From Novosphingobium resinovorum (GTDB taxonomy: Bacteria; Pseudomonadota; Alphaproteobacteria; Sphingomonadales; Sphingomonadaceae): DNA of 64,000 nucleotides. The number at the start of each line of letters is the position of its first letter. Position 1 is the stretch's first letter. The stretch covers positions 496,001-560,000 of the forward strand of contig NZ_CP017076.1 of assembly GCF_001742225.1 (NCBI RefSeq). The letters are read 5' to 3'. A program made the translations under genes and the position numbers. The notes beneath the pieces were generated by a model. The model was not told the DNA's origin and ran no database searches. It saw only the letters and a list, made by a program, of their open reading frames with translations. This document shows positions 26,157-34,579 of the stretch, piece after piece.

Positions 26157-28421
26157 ATGAACAGAGCCCGTCTGCTGAGCGCCTGCATCCTCGCCGCGCT
26201 GCCTTCTGCCGCCCTTCCCGCCTTCGCTGCCCCCGCCGAACGGAGCGCTTCCGCCATGCCCGAAACCGTACCAGACCTGACCTTCGACCGCGTCTTCGCC
26301 AGCCCCTCGCTGGATGGACCGCAGCCGCGCGCGGTCAAGGTCTCTCCGGACGGACGCTACATCACGCTGCTGCGCGGCCGCACCGAGGACAAGGACCGCT
26401 ACGACCTGTGGGCCTACGACCGCCGCAATGGCGAATGGCGCATGCTCGTCGATTCCCTCAAGCTCGGCTCCGGCCGCGCGCTGAGCGAGGCGGAGAAGAT
26501 GCAGCGCGAACGCCAGCGCGTCGGCAGTCTCAAGGGCATCATCTCCTACGAGTGGACCGAGGGCGGCGAAGCCGTGCTGGTCCCGCTCGACGGCGACCTC
26601 TACCTCGCCGGGATCGACGGGTCCGTGCGCCGCCTGACCGACTCTCCCGAAGACGAGCTGAACGCCGCGCTGAGTCCGAGGGGCGCCTACGTCTCGTTCG
26701 TGCGCGACGGGCGGCTCTACGTCGGCCCGCTCGGCGGGACCGAGCACAAGCCGATCACCCCGAAGGAAACCGCCGACACCGTCCACTGGGGCGAGGCCGA
26801 GTTCGTCGCGCAGGAAGAAATGGCGCGCATGGACGGCTACTGGTGGGCGCCCGACGACAGGCTCATCGCCGTCGAGCGCTATGACGAGGCGCCGGTCGGC
26901 GTGGTCACCCGCACCGCGATCGGCGCCGAGGGCACGCACACTTACCAGCAGCGCTACCCGGCGGCGGGCACGCCCAATGCCCTCGTCTCGCTCCATGTGA
27001 TGAAGCCGGACGGCAGCGGCCGTGTCGAAGTGGACCTCGGCCCCGACCGCGACATCTACCTCACCCGCGTCAACTGGGCGCGGGACGGGCGCACGCTCTA
27101 CGTCCAGCGCCAGAACCGCGAGCAGACCCGCCTCGACATGCTGGCGGTCGATCCCGCGACTGGGAAGAGCCGCGTCCTGTTCACCGAAGAGGCGGCCAAG
27201 GGCAGCTGGGTCAATCTGACCGACAACTATCGCTTCCTGAAGGATGGCAGCCTCGTCTGGTGGTCGGAGCGCGACGGCTACGGGCACCTCTACCATTTCC
27301 GGAACGGCAAGTGGCAGCAGCTGACTTCGGGCAAGTGGATGGTGACCAAGCTCGTCTCCGTGGACGAGGCGAAAGGCCGTGTGCTGTTCCTCGGCAACCG
27401 CGACGACGTGCTGGCACCGCAGCTGTATGCTATCGACCTCGCGAAGCCCGGCACGCCGAAGCAGTTGACCGAGGCAGGTTGGGCCAATGCCGCTTCAGGA
27501 AGCCGGGACGGATCGACGGTGCTCATAACCCGGTCTTCGACCACCCAGCCCTCGCAGACTTACATCGCGGACGAGAACGGCAAGCGCCTTGCCTGGGTGG
27601 AGGAGAACAAGCTGGATGCCACGCATCCCTATGGCCCCTACATGGCCAGCCATAGACCGACGACGTTCGGCACGATCAAGGCAGCGGACGGCTCCGACCT
27701 GCACTGGATGATGATCACCCCGCCGCTCAAGCCCGGCAAGCGCTACCCGGTGTTCTTCGAGCATTACGGCGGCCCGCACGTCCAGACGGTGACGCGCGGA
27801 TGGAAGGGCGCGCTGGCGCAGGCGATCGTCGACAAGGGCTACATCTACTTCGAGATCGACAACCGCGGCAGCGCCAATCGCGGTGTCGCATTCGAATCGC
27901 AGATCCATCAGGCCATGGGCACGGTGGAGGTGCAGGACCAGCGTGCCGGGGCCGAGTACCTTAAGACTCTGGACTTCGTGGACCCGGCCAAGATCGCGAC
28001 TTACGGCTGGTCCTACGGCGGCTACATGACGCTCAAGATGCTGGAGGCCGATCCGGGCCTCTACGCGGCGGGCATCTCCGGCGCGCCGGTGACGAAGTGG
28101 GAACTCTACGACACCCATTACACCGAGCGCTACATGGGCGATCCGCGCAAGGTCGCCGATGCCTATCGCAAGGCCGACACGCTGGACGATGCGGGCAAGA
28201 TCGCCGATCCGTTGCTGCTGATCCACGGCATGTCGGACGACAACGTGGTGTTCGAGAACAGCACCACCCTCATCGCGAAGATGCAGGGTGAGGCGACGCC
28301 GTTCGAGATGATGCTCTATCCTGGCCAGACCCACGCCGTGCGCGGCCCGCGCATCAGCGTGCACCTGTGGAACAGCATCTTCGGCTTCCTCGAACGCCAC
28401 GGGGTGAAGCCGGAGGAATAA
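26157..28421 (+). CDS. Dipeptidyl-peptidase IV-type S9 serine peptidase
   Basis: A 754-residue exported peptidase (signal peptide ending in LPAFAAPA). An N-terminal beta-propeller is followed by an alpha/beta-hydrolase domain with the triad Ser in GWSYGGY, Asp in MSDDNV and His in GQTHAVRG. The EE motif that binds the substrate N-terminus is visible in VAQEEMARMDGYWW, typical of S9B enzymes that release Xaa-Pro or Xaa-Ala dipeptides. ATG 26157 has AGGA at 26145-26148; the frame is open far upstream through the antisense of GH76, which is not coding. Likely periplasmic peptide scavenging. Confidence 0.93.
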   Translation: MNRARLLSACILAALPSAALPAFAAPAERSASAMPETVPDLTFDRVFASPSLDGPQPRAVKVSPDGRYITLLRGRTEDKDRYDLWAYDRRNGEWRMLVDSLKLGSGRALSEAEKMQRERQRVGSLKGIISYEWTEGGEAVLVPLDGDLYLAGIDGSVRRLTDSPEDELNAALSPRGAYVSFVRDGRLYVGPLGGTEHKPITPKETADTVHWGEAEFVAQEEMARMDGYWWAPDDRLIAVERYDEAPVGVVTRTAIGAEGTHTYQQRYPAAGTPNALVSLHVMKPDGSGRVEVDLGPDRDIYLTRVNWARDGRTLYVQRQNREQTRLDMLAVDPATGKSRVLFTEEAAKGSWVNLTDNYRFLKDGSLVWWSERDGYGHLYHFRNGKWQQLTSGKWMVTKLVSVDEAKGRVLFLGNRDDVLAPQLYAIDLAKPGTPKQLTEAGWANAASGSRDGSTVLITRSSTTQPSQTYIADENGKRLAWVEENKLDATHPYGPYMASHRPTTFGTIKAADGSDLHWMMITPPLKPGKRYPVFFEHYGGPHVQTVTRGWKGALAQAIVDKGYIYFEIDNRGSANRGVAFESQIHQAMGTVEVQDQRAGAEYLKTLDFVDPAKIATYGWSYGGYMTLKMLEADPGLYAAGISGAPVTKWELYDTHYTERYMGDPRKVADAYRKADTLDDAGKIADPLLLIHGMSDDNVVFENSTTLIAKMQGEATPFEMMLYPGQTHAVRGPRISVHLWNSIFGFLERHGVKPEE

Positions 28422-28433
28422 CTCCGGACCATC

Positions 28434-28517
28434 ACCTCGTCATTGCGAGCGTAGCGAAGCAATCCAGAGCCGCGTAAACCGCCCTGGATTGCTCCGCTAC
28501 GCTCGCAATGACGAGGT
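28434..28517. repeat. Long-hairpin intergenic repeat, copy 1
   Basis: Arms 28441-28467 (beginning CATTGCGAGCGTAGCGAAGC) and 28484-28510 are complementary over 27 bases with one mismatch, and the outer flanks ACCTCGT and ACGAGGT extend the stem. It lies between the converging peptidase and map genes. Homologous copies lie at 47492-47570 and 53476-53550. It may act as a bidirectional terminator or be a non-autonomous palindromic element. Confidence 0.85.
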
Positions 28518-28528
28518 TGGTGAAAAGT

Positions 28529-29314
28529 TCAGGCGGCCTTCCTGCGCCGCACCATCTCGCGCTCGTCCGAGCGTAGCGTCAGCACCGATACGCCGGTGGC
28601 GGTGACGGCGACGGTATGTTCGAACTGGGCGGACAGCGAGCCGTCCTTCGTCCGCACCGTCCAGCCGTCGTCTTCCGTCCAGACGCTGCGGCGTCCGCGA
28701 TTGAGCATCGGCTCGATGGTGAAGACCATACCCTCGCGCAGCATCATCCCGGTGTTCGGCCTGCCGAAGTGGAGGATCTGCGGGTCCTCGTGCATCTCGC
28801 GGCCGATGCCGTGGCCGCAGTATTCGCGCACGATCGAATAGCCGTGGCGCTTGGCGTGCTTCTCGATCGCCGCGCCGATATCGCCCAGCCTTGCGCCCGG
28901 ACGGACGGTGCGGATGCCTATCCACAGGGCCTCGTAAGTGACCTGGACCAGCCTGCGCGCTGCCGGATCGACATTGCCAACCATGTAGGTCTTGCTGGAA
29001 TCGGCGATGAAACCGTCCTTCTCCAGCGTGATGTCGAAATTGACGATGTCTCCGTCGCGCAGCACGTCCGACGACGACGGCACACCATGGCAGACGACGT
29101 CGTTGACCGAGGAATTGAGCACGAAGCCGTAACCGTACTGCCCCTTGCTGGCAGGGCGCGACTTGAGATCATCGACGATGAACCGCTCGACGAGGGTATC
29201 TATATCGAGCGTCGACTTGCCGATGAGCGGCACGGTGTCGAGCATCTCGAAAACCGAGGCCAGCAGCCGCCCCGCCTGCGCCATCAGCGCCAGTTCTTCG
29301 GGAGTCTTGGTCAC
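28529..29314 (-). CDS. map: Type I methionine aminopeptidase (paired with ParD-like gene)
   Basis: A 261-residue MetAP-I. Metal ligands can be read in order: Asp in VNFDITLEKD, Asp in IADSSKTY, His in GREMHEDP, Glu in FTIEPML and Glu in AQFEHTV; the substrate His is in VCHGVPSS. The start is GTG 29314, which overlaps the stop of the ParD-like gene (GTGA), with GAGG just upstream, so the two are translationally coupled. A housekeeping map usually has another context, so this may be a second, accessory copy. It removes N-terminal Met from nascent proteins; any special role with the antitoxin-like partner is unknown. Confidence 0.93.
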   Translation of the reverse strand: MTKTPEELALMAQAGRLLASVFEMLDTVPLIGKSTLDIDTLVERFIVDDLKSRPASKGQYGYGFVLNSSVNDVVCHGVPSSSDVLRDGDIVNFDITLEKDGFIADSSKTYMVGNVDPAARRLVQVTYEALWIGIRTVRPGARLGDIGAAIEKHAKRHGYSIVREYCGHGIGREMHEDPQILHFGRPNTGMMLREGMVFTIEPMLNRGRRSVWTEDDGWTVRTKDGSLSAQFEHTVAVTATGVSVLTLRSDEREMVRRRKAA

Positions 29315-29541
29315 GCCGCCTCAATCCTCAACGGTGAAGATTGGGCCAGCGTCGGCGGCAGGACCCCGGCCGAGCTGAGTTCCCGCTCCATGATCTGGGC
29401 GAAGCTGAGGCCGGGATTGGTCTCGCACAGCATGCCGACCTTGATCCAGTACGCGGCCTGCGCGTTGATCGAGCGGCAGGAAACCTTGCTCGCGCGGCGG
29501 ACCTGCTCGTGCAGGTCGTCATCGATGCTCACGATGCCCAT
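29311..29541 (-). CDS. ParD-like antitoxin-family protein
   Basis: A 76-residue protein beginning MGIVSIDDDLHEQVRRASKV. It has a short strand followed by helices (INAQAAYWIKVGMLCETNP, LSFAQIMEREL), the pattern of the ParD-like family with a ribbon-helix-helix-type DNA-binding fold. ATG 29541 is used; an upstream ATG at 29601 would place the phased repeat inside the coding region. No ParE-type toxin follows; the downstream gene, overlapping by 4 bases, is a methionine aminopeptidase. Likely a DNA-binding autoregulator; whether it neutralises anything is open. Confidence 0.78.
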   Translation of the reverse strand: MGIVSIDDDLHEQVRRASKVSCRSINAQAAYWIKVGMLCETNPGLSFAQIMERELSSAGVLPPTLAQSSPLRIEAA

Positions 29542-29552
29542 CGGGAAGTTCC

Positions 29553-29580
29553 ATATATGATTCGTATATGAACCATATAT
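29553..29580 (-). promoter_or_regulatory. Three 11-bp-phased TATAT cores before the ParD-like gene
   Basis: TATAT occurs at 29554-29558, 29565-29569 and 29576-29580, exactly 11 bp apart, beginning about 13 bases upstream of the start codon. The first two are flanked by imperfect arms GTTCC-ATATA and TATATGAAC. Tandem helically phased half-sites are typical of ribbon-helix-helix operators, so autoregulation by the ParD-like protein is a reasonable inference. Confidence 0.5.
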
Positions 29581-29643
29581 CGCAGGCTTCGCGCATCGCA
29601 AGAGTGCCCCGCCGCGATCGACTCGCGGCGGGGCGGTTAGGCA

Positions 29644-31731
29644 TCAGCGCGCCGGGCCGCCGAAGCGGAAGCTGGCTTCCACGCCCAGCGTGCGCGGGCG
29701 CAGGCGGTTCGAGGTGATGTCGAAGCTCGTCGGACCGATCTGCTGCACCTGACGGAAGCTGGTGGCGCCGTTCTCGTCGGTCAGGTTGTCGGCGAACAGG
29801 GCGATGGTCAGCTGCGCGAACTCGACGCCAATCCGCGCGTCCACGCGGTCGATCGTGTCGCCCGGCAGGAACGCGGCGTAGGACGAATTGCGGCGCGGCG
29901 AGCTGTGCTGCCAGCCCACCCGGCCGAACGCCTGCACGGTGTCGGTGATCGCAGCCGCATAGTCGATCGAGGCGTTGGCGGTGAACTTCGCCACGTCGTC
30001 CACGGCCGAACCCTTGACGATGGCCGTGCCCGCTACCGCGTCGGTGTACTCGGCATCGACGTATGCGCCGCCCGCCGAGAGCGTCAGGCCCGAGACCGGC
30101 TGCGCGACGAGGCTCAGTTCGGCGCCCTTGGTGTGGGTGCCGTTGGAATTGACCAGTCCGTTGAAGGACGTTCCCGGGATCGGGATGCGGACCGCCACGT
30201 CCTTCCAGTCGCTGTAGAATACCGCAGCCTCAATCGAGAGCTTGCGCTCCCACAGCTCGGCCTTGGCGCCCACTTCATAGGTCCAGATCGAATCCTGGCT
30301 CAGTGCCGCGGGCAGTTCGACGCCGTAGATCGGACCGAGGATCAGCGGCACCGTCGGCTGCAACTGGCCCGAGCGGAAGCCCTTGGCGGCGCTGGCATAG
30401 ATCGTGGTGTTCTCCACCGGATGCCAAGCCACCGAGAAACGCGGGTTCCACGACTTGTAGGTGTCACCCGGCTGGTCGGTAACGACGCCGGAATTCGCCT
30501 CGAAGCCGCGCAGTCGGTCCTCGAAGTAGCGCAGGCCGGCGGTCAGATCGACGGGCACGCCGGGCAGCGTGTAAGTCGCCTCGCCGAACAGGGCGCGGGC
30601 GCGCGAGTTGATCTGCGCGTCGTTGTCGATGCCGCGTGCGGGGAACTTGACGGTGTCGTTGCGCTGGGAATCGCGCGCATAGGCGCCCACGGTCCACTTG
30701 AGCGGGCCGTCGCCGGTCGAGGCAAGGCGCAGTTCGTGAGCGTCGAGTGCGATGTCGATGTTCGTCTCGATGCTGCCGATCGAGGACATGCCGCTCTGCG
30801 GCACCCCGAAGTCGCTGTGCGTGTAGGAGTAGAACAGCTCCGCCCCGCCGAGATCATAACGGGCGGTGGCGCCATAAAGCTCCATCCGGCTCTTGCTGTA
30901 GGGCACCGTGCCGCGCGTCTGCTGATCGTCGTCGCGTGCGCTCGATCCGCCCGCCGGGAAGTCCGACTTCGACCACCAGTAGCTGCCGGTGATCGACAGG
31001 CGGTCGACGGGATCGAAGCGCAGCCTCGCACGGAAGGTGTCGTAGGTCTGGTCGTTGACGTTGGTTGCGCCGGTGCTGCTGTTGTCCACCCAGCCCTGGT
31101 AGCGTTCATGGGTGCCTGCGACGCGAACGGCGAGCACTCCGGGCACGATAGGTGCATTGAAGGCACCCTTAGCCCCCCCGTTGGTGCCGCCTCCGCGCGT
31201 GTCCGAGACCATACCCAGACCCTTGGCTTCCCACTGGTCGAGGTCAGCGCCGCGCGTCAGGATGCGCACGGTGCCGCCCATCGAACCCTCGCCAAACAGC
31301 GTCCCCTGCGGCCCGCGCAGGATTTCGACGCGGTCGAGATCCCAGGCGCGCACGTCCGGGCTGAGCGGCACGGTGACGCCGGTGAACGGCAGGTCATCGA
31401 GGTAGTATCCGTTCTCGTTGGCACCCAGCGAGGTCGAGATGCCGCGGATCGTGATCTTGGTGCCCAGCGCCGAACCACCGTCATAGATGCCGACACCGGG
31501 TGCTTCCTGCAGGAAGTCCGCCAGATTGGCCGCGCCGCGCTTCTCCAGCGCCGCGCCGCTGACCGCGGTGACCGCGATTGGCACATCGACCGCGCGTTCC
31601 TCGCGCTTGCGGGCGGTGACGATGATGTCGCCATCGGCATCCGCCGCACCGGGAGCCTGCTCTTGCGCCATGACCGGCGTGCTCATGACAGCCGCACAGA
31701 CCAGCGCAACGTGACTGACCATACGAACCAT
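29644..31731 (-). CDS. TonB-dependent receptor R2
   Basis: A 695-residue outer-membrane receptor. ATG 31731 is preferred: GGGGGAAG lies six bases upstream and the product starts with a signal peptide (MVRMVSHVALVCAAVMS..PVMAQ). Plug motifs are DIIVTARKREE, VPIAVTAVSG, IRGISTSLGANENGYYLDD and ILRGPQGTLFGEGSMGGTVRI. The barrel ends in FRFGGPAR, unlike the usual C-terminal aromatic residue, though the last aromatic is close. It is divergent from two SnoaL-like genes across a gap with an 18-bp palindrome. The ligand is unknown. Confidence 0.93.
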   Translation of the reverse strand: MVRMVSHVALVCAAVMSTPVMAQEQAPGAADADGDIIVTARKREERAVDVPIAVTAVSGAALEKRGAANLADFLQEAPGVGIYDGGSALGTKITIRGISTSLGANENGYYLDDLPFTGVTVPLSPDVRAWDLDRVEILRGPQGTLFGEGSMGGTVRILTRGADLDQWEAKGLGMVSDTRGGGTNGGAKGAFNAPIVPGVLAVRVAGTHERYQGWVDNSSTGATNVNDQTYDTFRARLRFDPVDRLSITGSYWWSKSDFPAGGSSARDDDQQTRGTVPYSKSRMELYGATARYDLGGAELFYSYTHSDFGVPQSGMSSIGSIETNIDIALDAHELRLASTGDGPLKWTVGAYARDSQRNDTVKFPARGIDNDAQINSRARALFGEATYTLPGVPVDLTAGLRYFEDRLRGFEANSGVVTDQPGDTYKSWNPRFSVAWHPVENTTIYASAAKGFRSGQLQPTVPLILGPIYGVELPAALSQDSIWTYEVGAKAELWERKLSIEAAVFYSDWKDVAVRIPIPGTSFNGLVNSNGTHTKGAELSLVAQPVSGLTLSAGGAYVDAEYTDAVAGTAIVKGSAVDDVAKFTANASIDYAAAITDTVQAFGRVGWQHSSPRRNSSYAAFLPGDTIDRVDARIGVEFAQLTIALFADNLTDENGATSFRQVQQIGPTSFDITSNRLRPRTLGVEASFRFGGPAR

Positions 31732-31862
31732 AGAAATCTTCCCCCTGAGTCCCGAGACACGCACAAGCGGCCTCCCATCCAGAGGCGCGACTAGGCGATA
31801 TTCCATAATCTATGGTTAAGATCGGGCTTACATTCCGCCGGGCCTTGGTTGCCGGCCATGCA

Positions 31863-31887
31863 ATTATATAAACAATCACGATTGTTT
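31863..31887. promoter_or_regulatory. 18-bp palindrome next to a TATAAT box
   Basis: AAACAATC (31870-31877) and GATTGTTT (31880-31887) form a perfect inverted repeat with a 2-base spacer. On the minus strand a consensus TATAAT occupies 31868-31863, immediately downstream, so a protein bound to the palindrome would cover the -10/-35 spacer of the receptor R2 promoter. It also lies about 80 bases upstream of the SnoaL-like operon. No regulator gene is adjacent. Confidence 0.55.
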
Positions 31888-31964
31888 TATTTTATCGAAA
31901 CCTTATCCTCGACCACATGGATCGGCGTCCAAAGCATGCTGCCGACCACTATAGGAGAGGCCCT

Positions 31965-32543
31965 ATGGTCACCGATGCCGAGATTGAGGATCTCGTCGCG
32001 CGACGCGACATTTATGCCGTTCTCACCCGCTATTCCCGCGCACTGGACCGCTGCGACGTGGACCTCATGCGCAGCGTCTATTGGCCCGACGGCACCGACA
32101 GCCACGGCGTCTTCGACGGCAATGCGGCCGACTTCGCGGACTTCATCGTGCGCGAAATCCAGGAGTGGTTCGAGGTCACCATGCACGGCCTCATGAACGT
32201 GCACATGGAGATCGCGGGTGACCGCGCCGCGACCGAAACCTATCTCTTCGCCTATCACAAGGTACGGGAAAGCAAGGCGCAGGAAATCTTCGGTTCGCGC
32301 TACATGCGAATGTTCGCGGGGCAAGGTCTCGATCCGGCGCACCACACCTTCTACTTCGGTGGGCGCTATCTTGACCAGTTCGAGCGGCGCGCGGGAGAAT
32401 GGCGCATCCTGCACCGCAAGGTCGTGATGGACTGGAACGACAACCACCCCTCCAACGAGATTCTTGATCAGGGCATGTTCGCCACCCTGCGCCCCCTCGG
32501 CGAACGCGGCCCGGGCGACCCGGTCTGGGCCAACCGCCCGTGA
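31965..32543 (+). CDS. SnoaL-like (NTF2-fold) protein, tandem copy 1
   Basis: A 192-residue NTF2-fold protein of the SnoaL-like group. It starts MVTDAEIEDLVARRDIYAVL and has TRYSRALDRCDVDLMRSVYWPDG, GGRYLDQFERR and EWRILHRKVVMDWND, the layout seen in ring-hydroxylating dioxygenase small subunits, scytalone-dehydratase-like and ketosteroid-isomerase-like enzymes. ATG 31965 follows AGGAGAGG. It overlaps the next, paralogous gene by 4 bases (GTGA). Catalytic role unknown; a small hydratase, isomerase or subunit role linked to the material taken up by receptor R2 is possible. Confidence 0.85.
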   Translation: MVTDAEIEDLVARRDIYAVLTRYSRALDRCDVDLMRSVYWPDGTDSHGVFDGNAADFADFIVREIQEWFEVTMHGLMNVHMEIAGDRAATETYLFAYHKVRESKAQEIFGSRYMRMFAGQGLDPAHHTFYFGGRYLDQFERRAGEWRILHRKVVMDWNDNHPSNEILDQGMFATLRPLGERGPGDPVWANRP

Positions 32544-33142
32544 GCCCCGCCCTCTCCGCCCGCGAACGGCTTGCCGAACTCGTCGCGGCGCGCGACGTGG
32601 AAGCCGTTCTGACGCGCTACTGCCGCGCCCTCGACCGCGCCGACCTCGCCCTCATGAAGACCGTGTACTGGCCCGATGGCGAGGACATCCACGGCATCTA
32701 TGTAGGCCGTGCCAGCGAGTTCGTGCCCTTCATCATCGGCGAGATCACGCAGTACTTCGCCATGGGCACGCATTGCCTGCTCAACATCCACATCGAGGTG
32801 TCCGGCGATTTCGCCGTTGCCGAGAGCTATCTCTATTCCGCCTGCCGGGTTCGGGCCGGGATGATCGAGGCCCTGCTCGGAAGCCGCTACTTAGGCCGCC
32901 TTGCCGGTCATGGACTGGACCCGGACAACGCGATGTTCGTAATGGCCGGCCGCTATCTCGACCGCCTCGAGCGTCGCGAAGGAGAGTGGCGCATCCTGCG
33001 CCGGCAGGTCATCACTGACTGGAACGACCCCCGGCCTTCGAACGAAATCCGCGACGAAGGGATGCATGCCAGCCTGAGGCCCATCGGCGAATGGGGCAGG
33101 AGCGACCCGGTTTACGCCAACAGCCGGTTCGCGGCGGATTAA
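32540..33142 (+). CDS. SnoaL-like (NTF2-fold) protein, tandem copy 2
   Basis: A 200-residue paralogue of the preceding gene, sharing LVAARDVEAVLTRYCRALDR, YWPDGEDIHGIY, AGRYLDRLERREGEWRILRR and DWNDPRPSNEI. Start GTG 32540 overlaps the previous stop, so the pair is co-translated. A hetero-oligomer of the two is plausible because NTF2-fold proteins often pair, but this is inference. No dehydrogenase or oxygenase lies in the same transcript. Confidence 0.85.
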   Translation: MSPALSARERLAELVAARDVEAVLTRYCRALDRADLALMKTVYWPDGEDIHGIYVGRASEFVPFIIGEITQYFAMGTHCLLNIHIEVSGDFAVAESYLYSACRVRAGMIEALLGSRYLGRLAGHGLDPDNAMFVMAGRYLDRLERREGEWRILRRQVITDWNDPRPSNEIRDEGMHASLRPIGEWGRSDPVYANSRFAAD

Positions 33143-33239
33143 TTCGTCCGGCGCGGCGGCAGGCCCTTGACGCTGCCCTGCGGGCGAGGGCACGAGCGTG
33201 GGCCGCGTCCCTCTCCCATCATCGGGCCATGCAACGACC

Positions 33240-34541
33240 ATGAACCTCGCTCGCAAGCGCATTGGCGCGGGCATCGATTTCGGCACCACCAACAGCGTCG
33301 CCGCCCTTTCCCTCGATGCCGAGCCGCAGCCGCGCCTCGTCGCGCTGGACGGCCCCGAGGGCAGCGGCGAGGTGTTCCGCTCCGCCTTGTGCTTCTGGCA
33401 GGAGGAAGGCGTGCCCGGCGGGCTCGCGGTGGAGGCGGGGCCGCACGCCATCCACGAATACCTCGAATACCCCAGCGACAGCCGCTTCCTGCAGTCCTTC
33501 AAGTCGGTCGCCGCCAGTCCCGCGTTCGACAGCGCTTCGGTCTTCACCAAGCGCTACCGGTTCGAGGACCTCGGCCGTATGTTCCTGCAGAAGTTCGCTG
33601 CCCACGCCGGCGGCGAACTCGACCGGCTCGATCGTGCGGTCATCGGGCGTCCCGTCCATTACGCCGGTGCGCGCGCCGACGAGGGGCTGGCCCGGCAGCG
33701 CTACGACGCGATGTTCGGAGGCTTCGCTAGCGAAATCCACTACGTCTACGAACCGCTTGCCGCCGCGTTCAGCTATGCCTCCCGACTGGACGAGGCGGCT
33801 ACCCTGCTGGTCGCCGACTTCGGCGGCGGCACCAGCGACTTCTCGGTCGTGCAGGTCCGCGAGCCAGGCGCCGCCCAGCGCTGCGTGCCGCTGGGCCATG
33901 CGGGCGTCGGCATCGCGGGCGACCGTTTCGACCAGCGCATCGTCGACCGGCTCGTCCTGCCGCAACTGGGCAAGGGCGGGCAGTATCGCTCGTTCGACAA
34001 GGTGCTGGACATTCCCGGCGGCTACTTCGCCGACTTTGCCGACTGGTCCAAGCTCGCCTTGATGCGCAACCGGCGCACGCTGGACGAACTCGATCGCCTG
34101 CGCCGCAGCGCGGTGGACCCGGCCGCGATCGGCCGGATGATCGCGATGATCGAGAACGAACTGGGCTTTCCCCTCTACGATGCCGTCGGCTGCCTCAAGC
34201 GCGCGCTCTCCAGCGAGGACCGCGCCGAATTCCGGTTCTCCGGCGCAGGCGTGGAAGTGCAGGCCAGCGTCACCCGTGCCGAGTTCGAGGACTGGATCGC
34301 CGAAGACGTCGCGCGGATGGCCGGGGCAGTGGATCAGGCTCTCGAAACGGCAGGCTTGGGCGAGAGCGACATCGACCGCGTGTTTCTGACCGGCGGCACT
34401 TCGCTGGTTCCGGCTGTGCGGTCGGTGTTCTCCAGCCGGTTCGGCGAGGGCAAGCTGATGTCGGGCGGGGAACTGACCTCGATCGCCCACGGCCTCGCCC
34501 TCGTCGCGAGGGAGGACGATCCTTCCGCGTGGGCGGCATAA
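33240..34541 (+). CDS. Hsp70-family (YegD-like) protein
   Basis: A 433-residue protein that is essentially the actin-like ATPase domain of Hsp70: phosphate loops GIDFGTTNS and VADFGGGTSDFS, and the C-terminal LTGGTSLVPAV. It lacks the DnaK substrate-binding domain, as in the YegD group. ATG 33240 is chosen because GIDFGTTNS then lies near the N-terminus; an in-frame GTG at 33198 would add 14 residues. It is followed within 38 bases by the dGTPase gene on the same strand. Specific function unknown. Confidence 0.88.
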   Translation: MNLARKRIGAGIDFGTTNSVAALSLDAEPQPRLVALDGPEGSGEVFRSALCFWQEEGVPGGLAVEAGPHAIHEYLEYPSDSRFLQSFKSVAASPAFDSASVFTKRYRFEDLGRMFLQKFAAHAGGELDRLDRAVIGRPVHYAGARADEGLARQRYDAMFGGFASEIHYVYEPLAAAFSYASRLDEAATLLVADFGGGTSDFSVVQVREPGAAQRCVPLGHAGVGIAGDRFDQRIVDRLVLPQLGKGGQYRSFDKVLDIPGGYFADFADWSKLALMRNRRTLDELDRLRRSAVDPAAIGRMIAMIENELGFPLYDAVGCLKRALSSEDRAEFRFSGAGVEVQASVTRAEFEDWIAEDVARMAGAVDQALETAGLGESDIDRVFLTGGTSLVPAVRSVFSSRFGEGKLMSGGELTSIAHGLALVAREDDPSAWAA

Positions 34542-34579
34542 CCCTTGCCGATCCCTGCCCCAGCTGGAATAGCTTGCCC

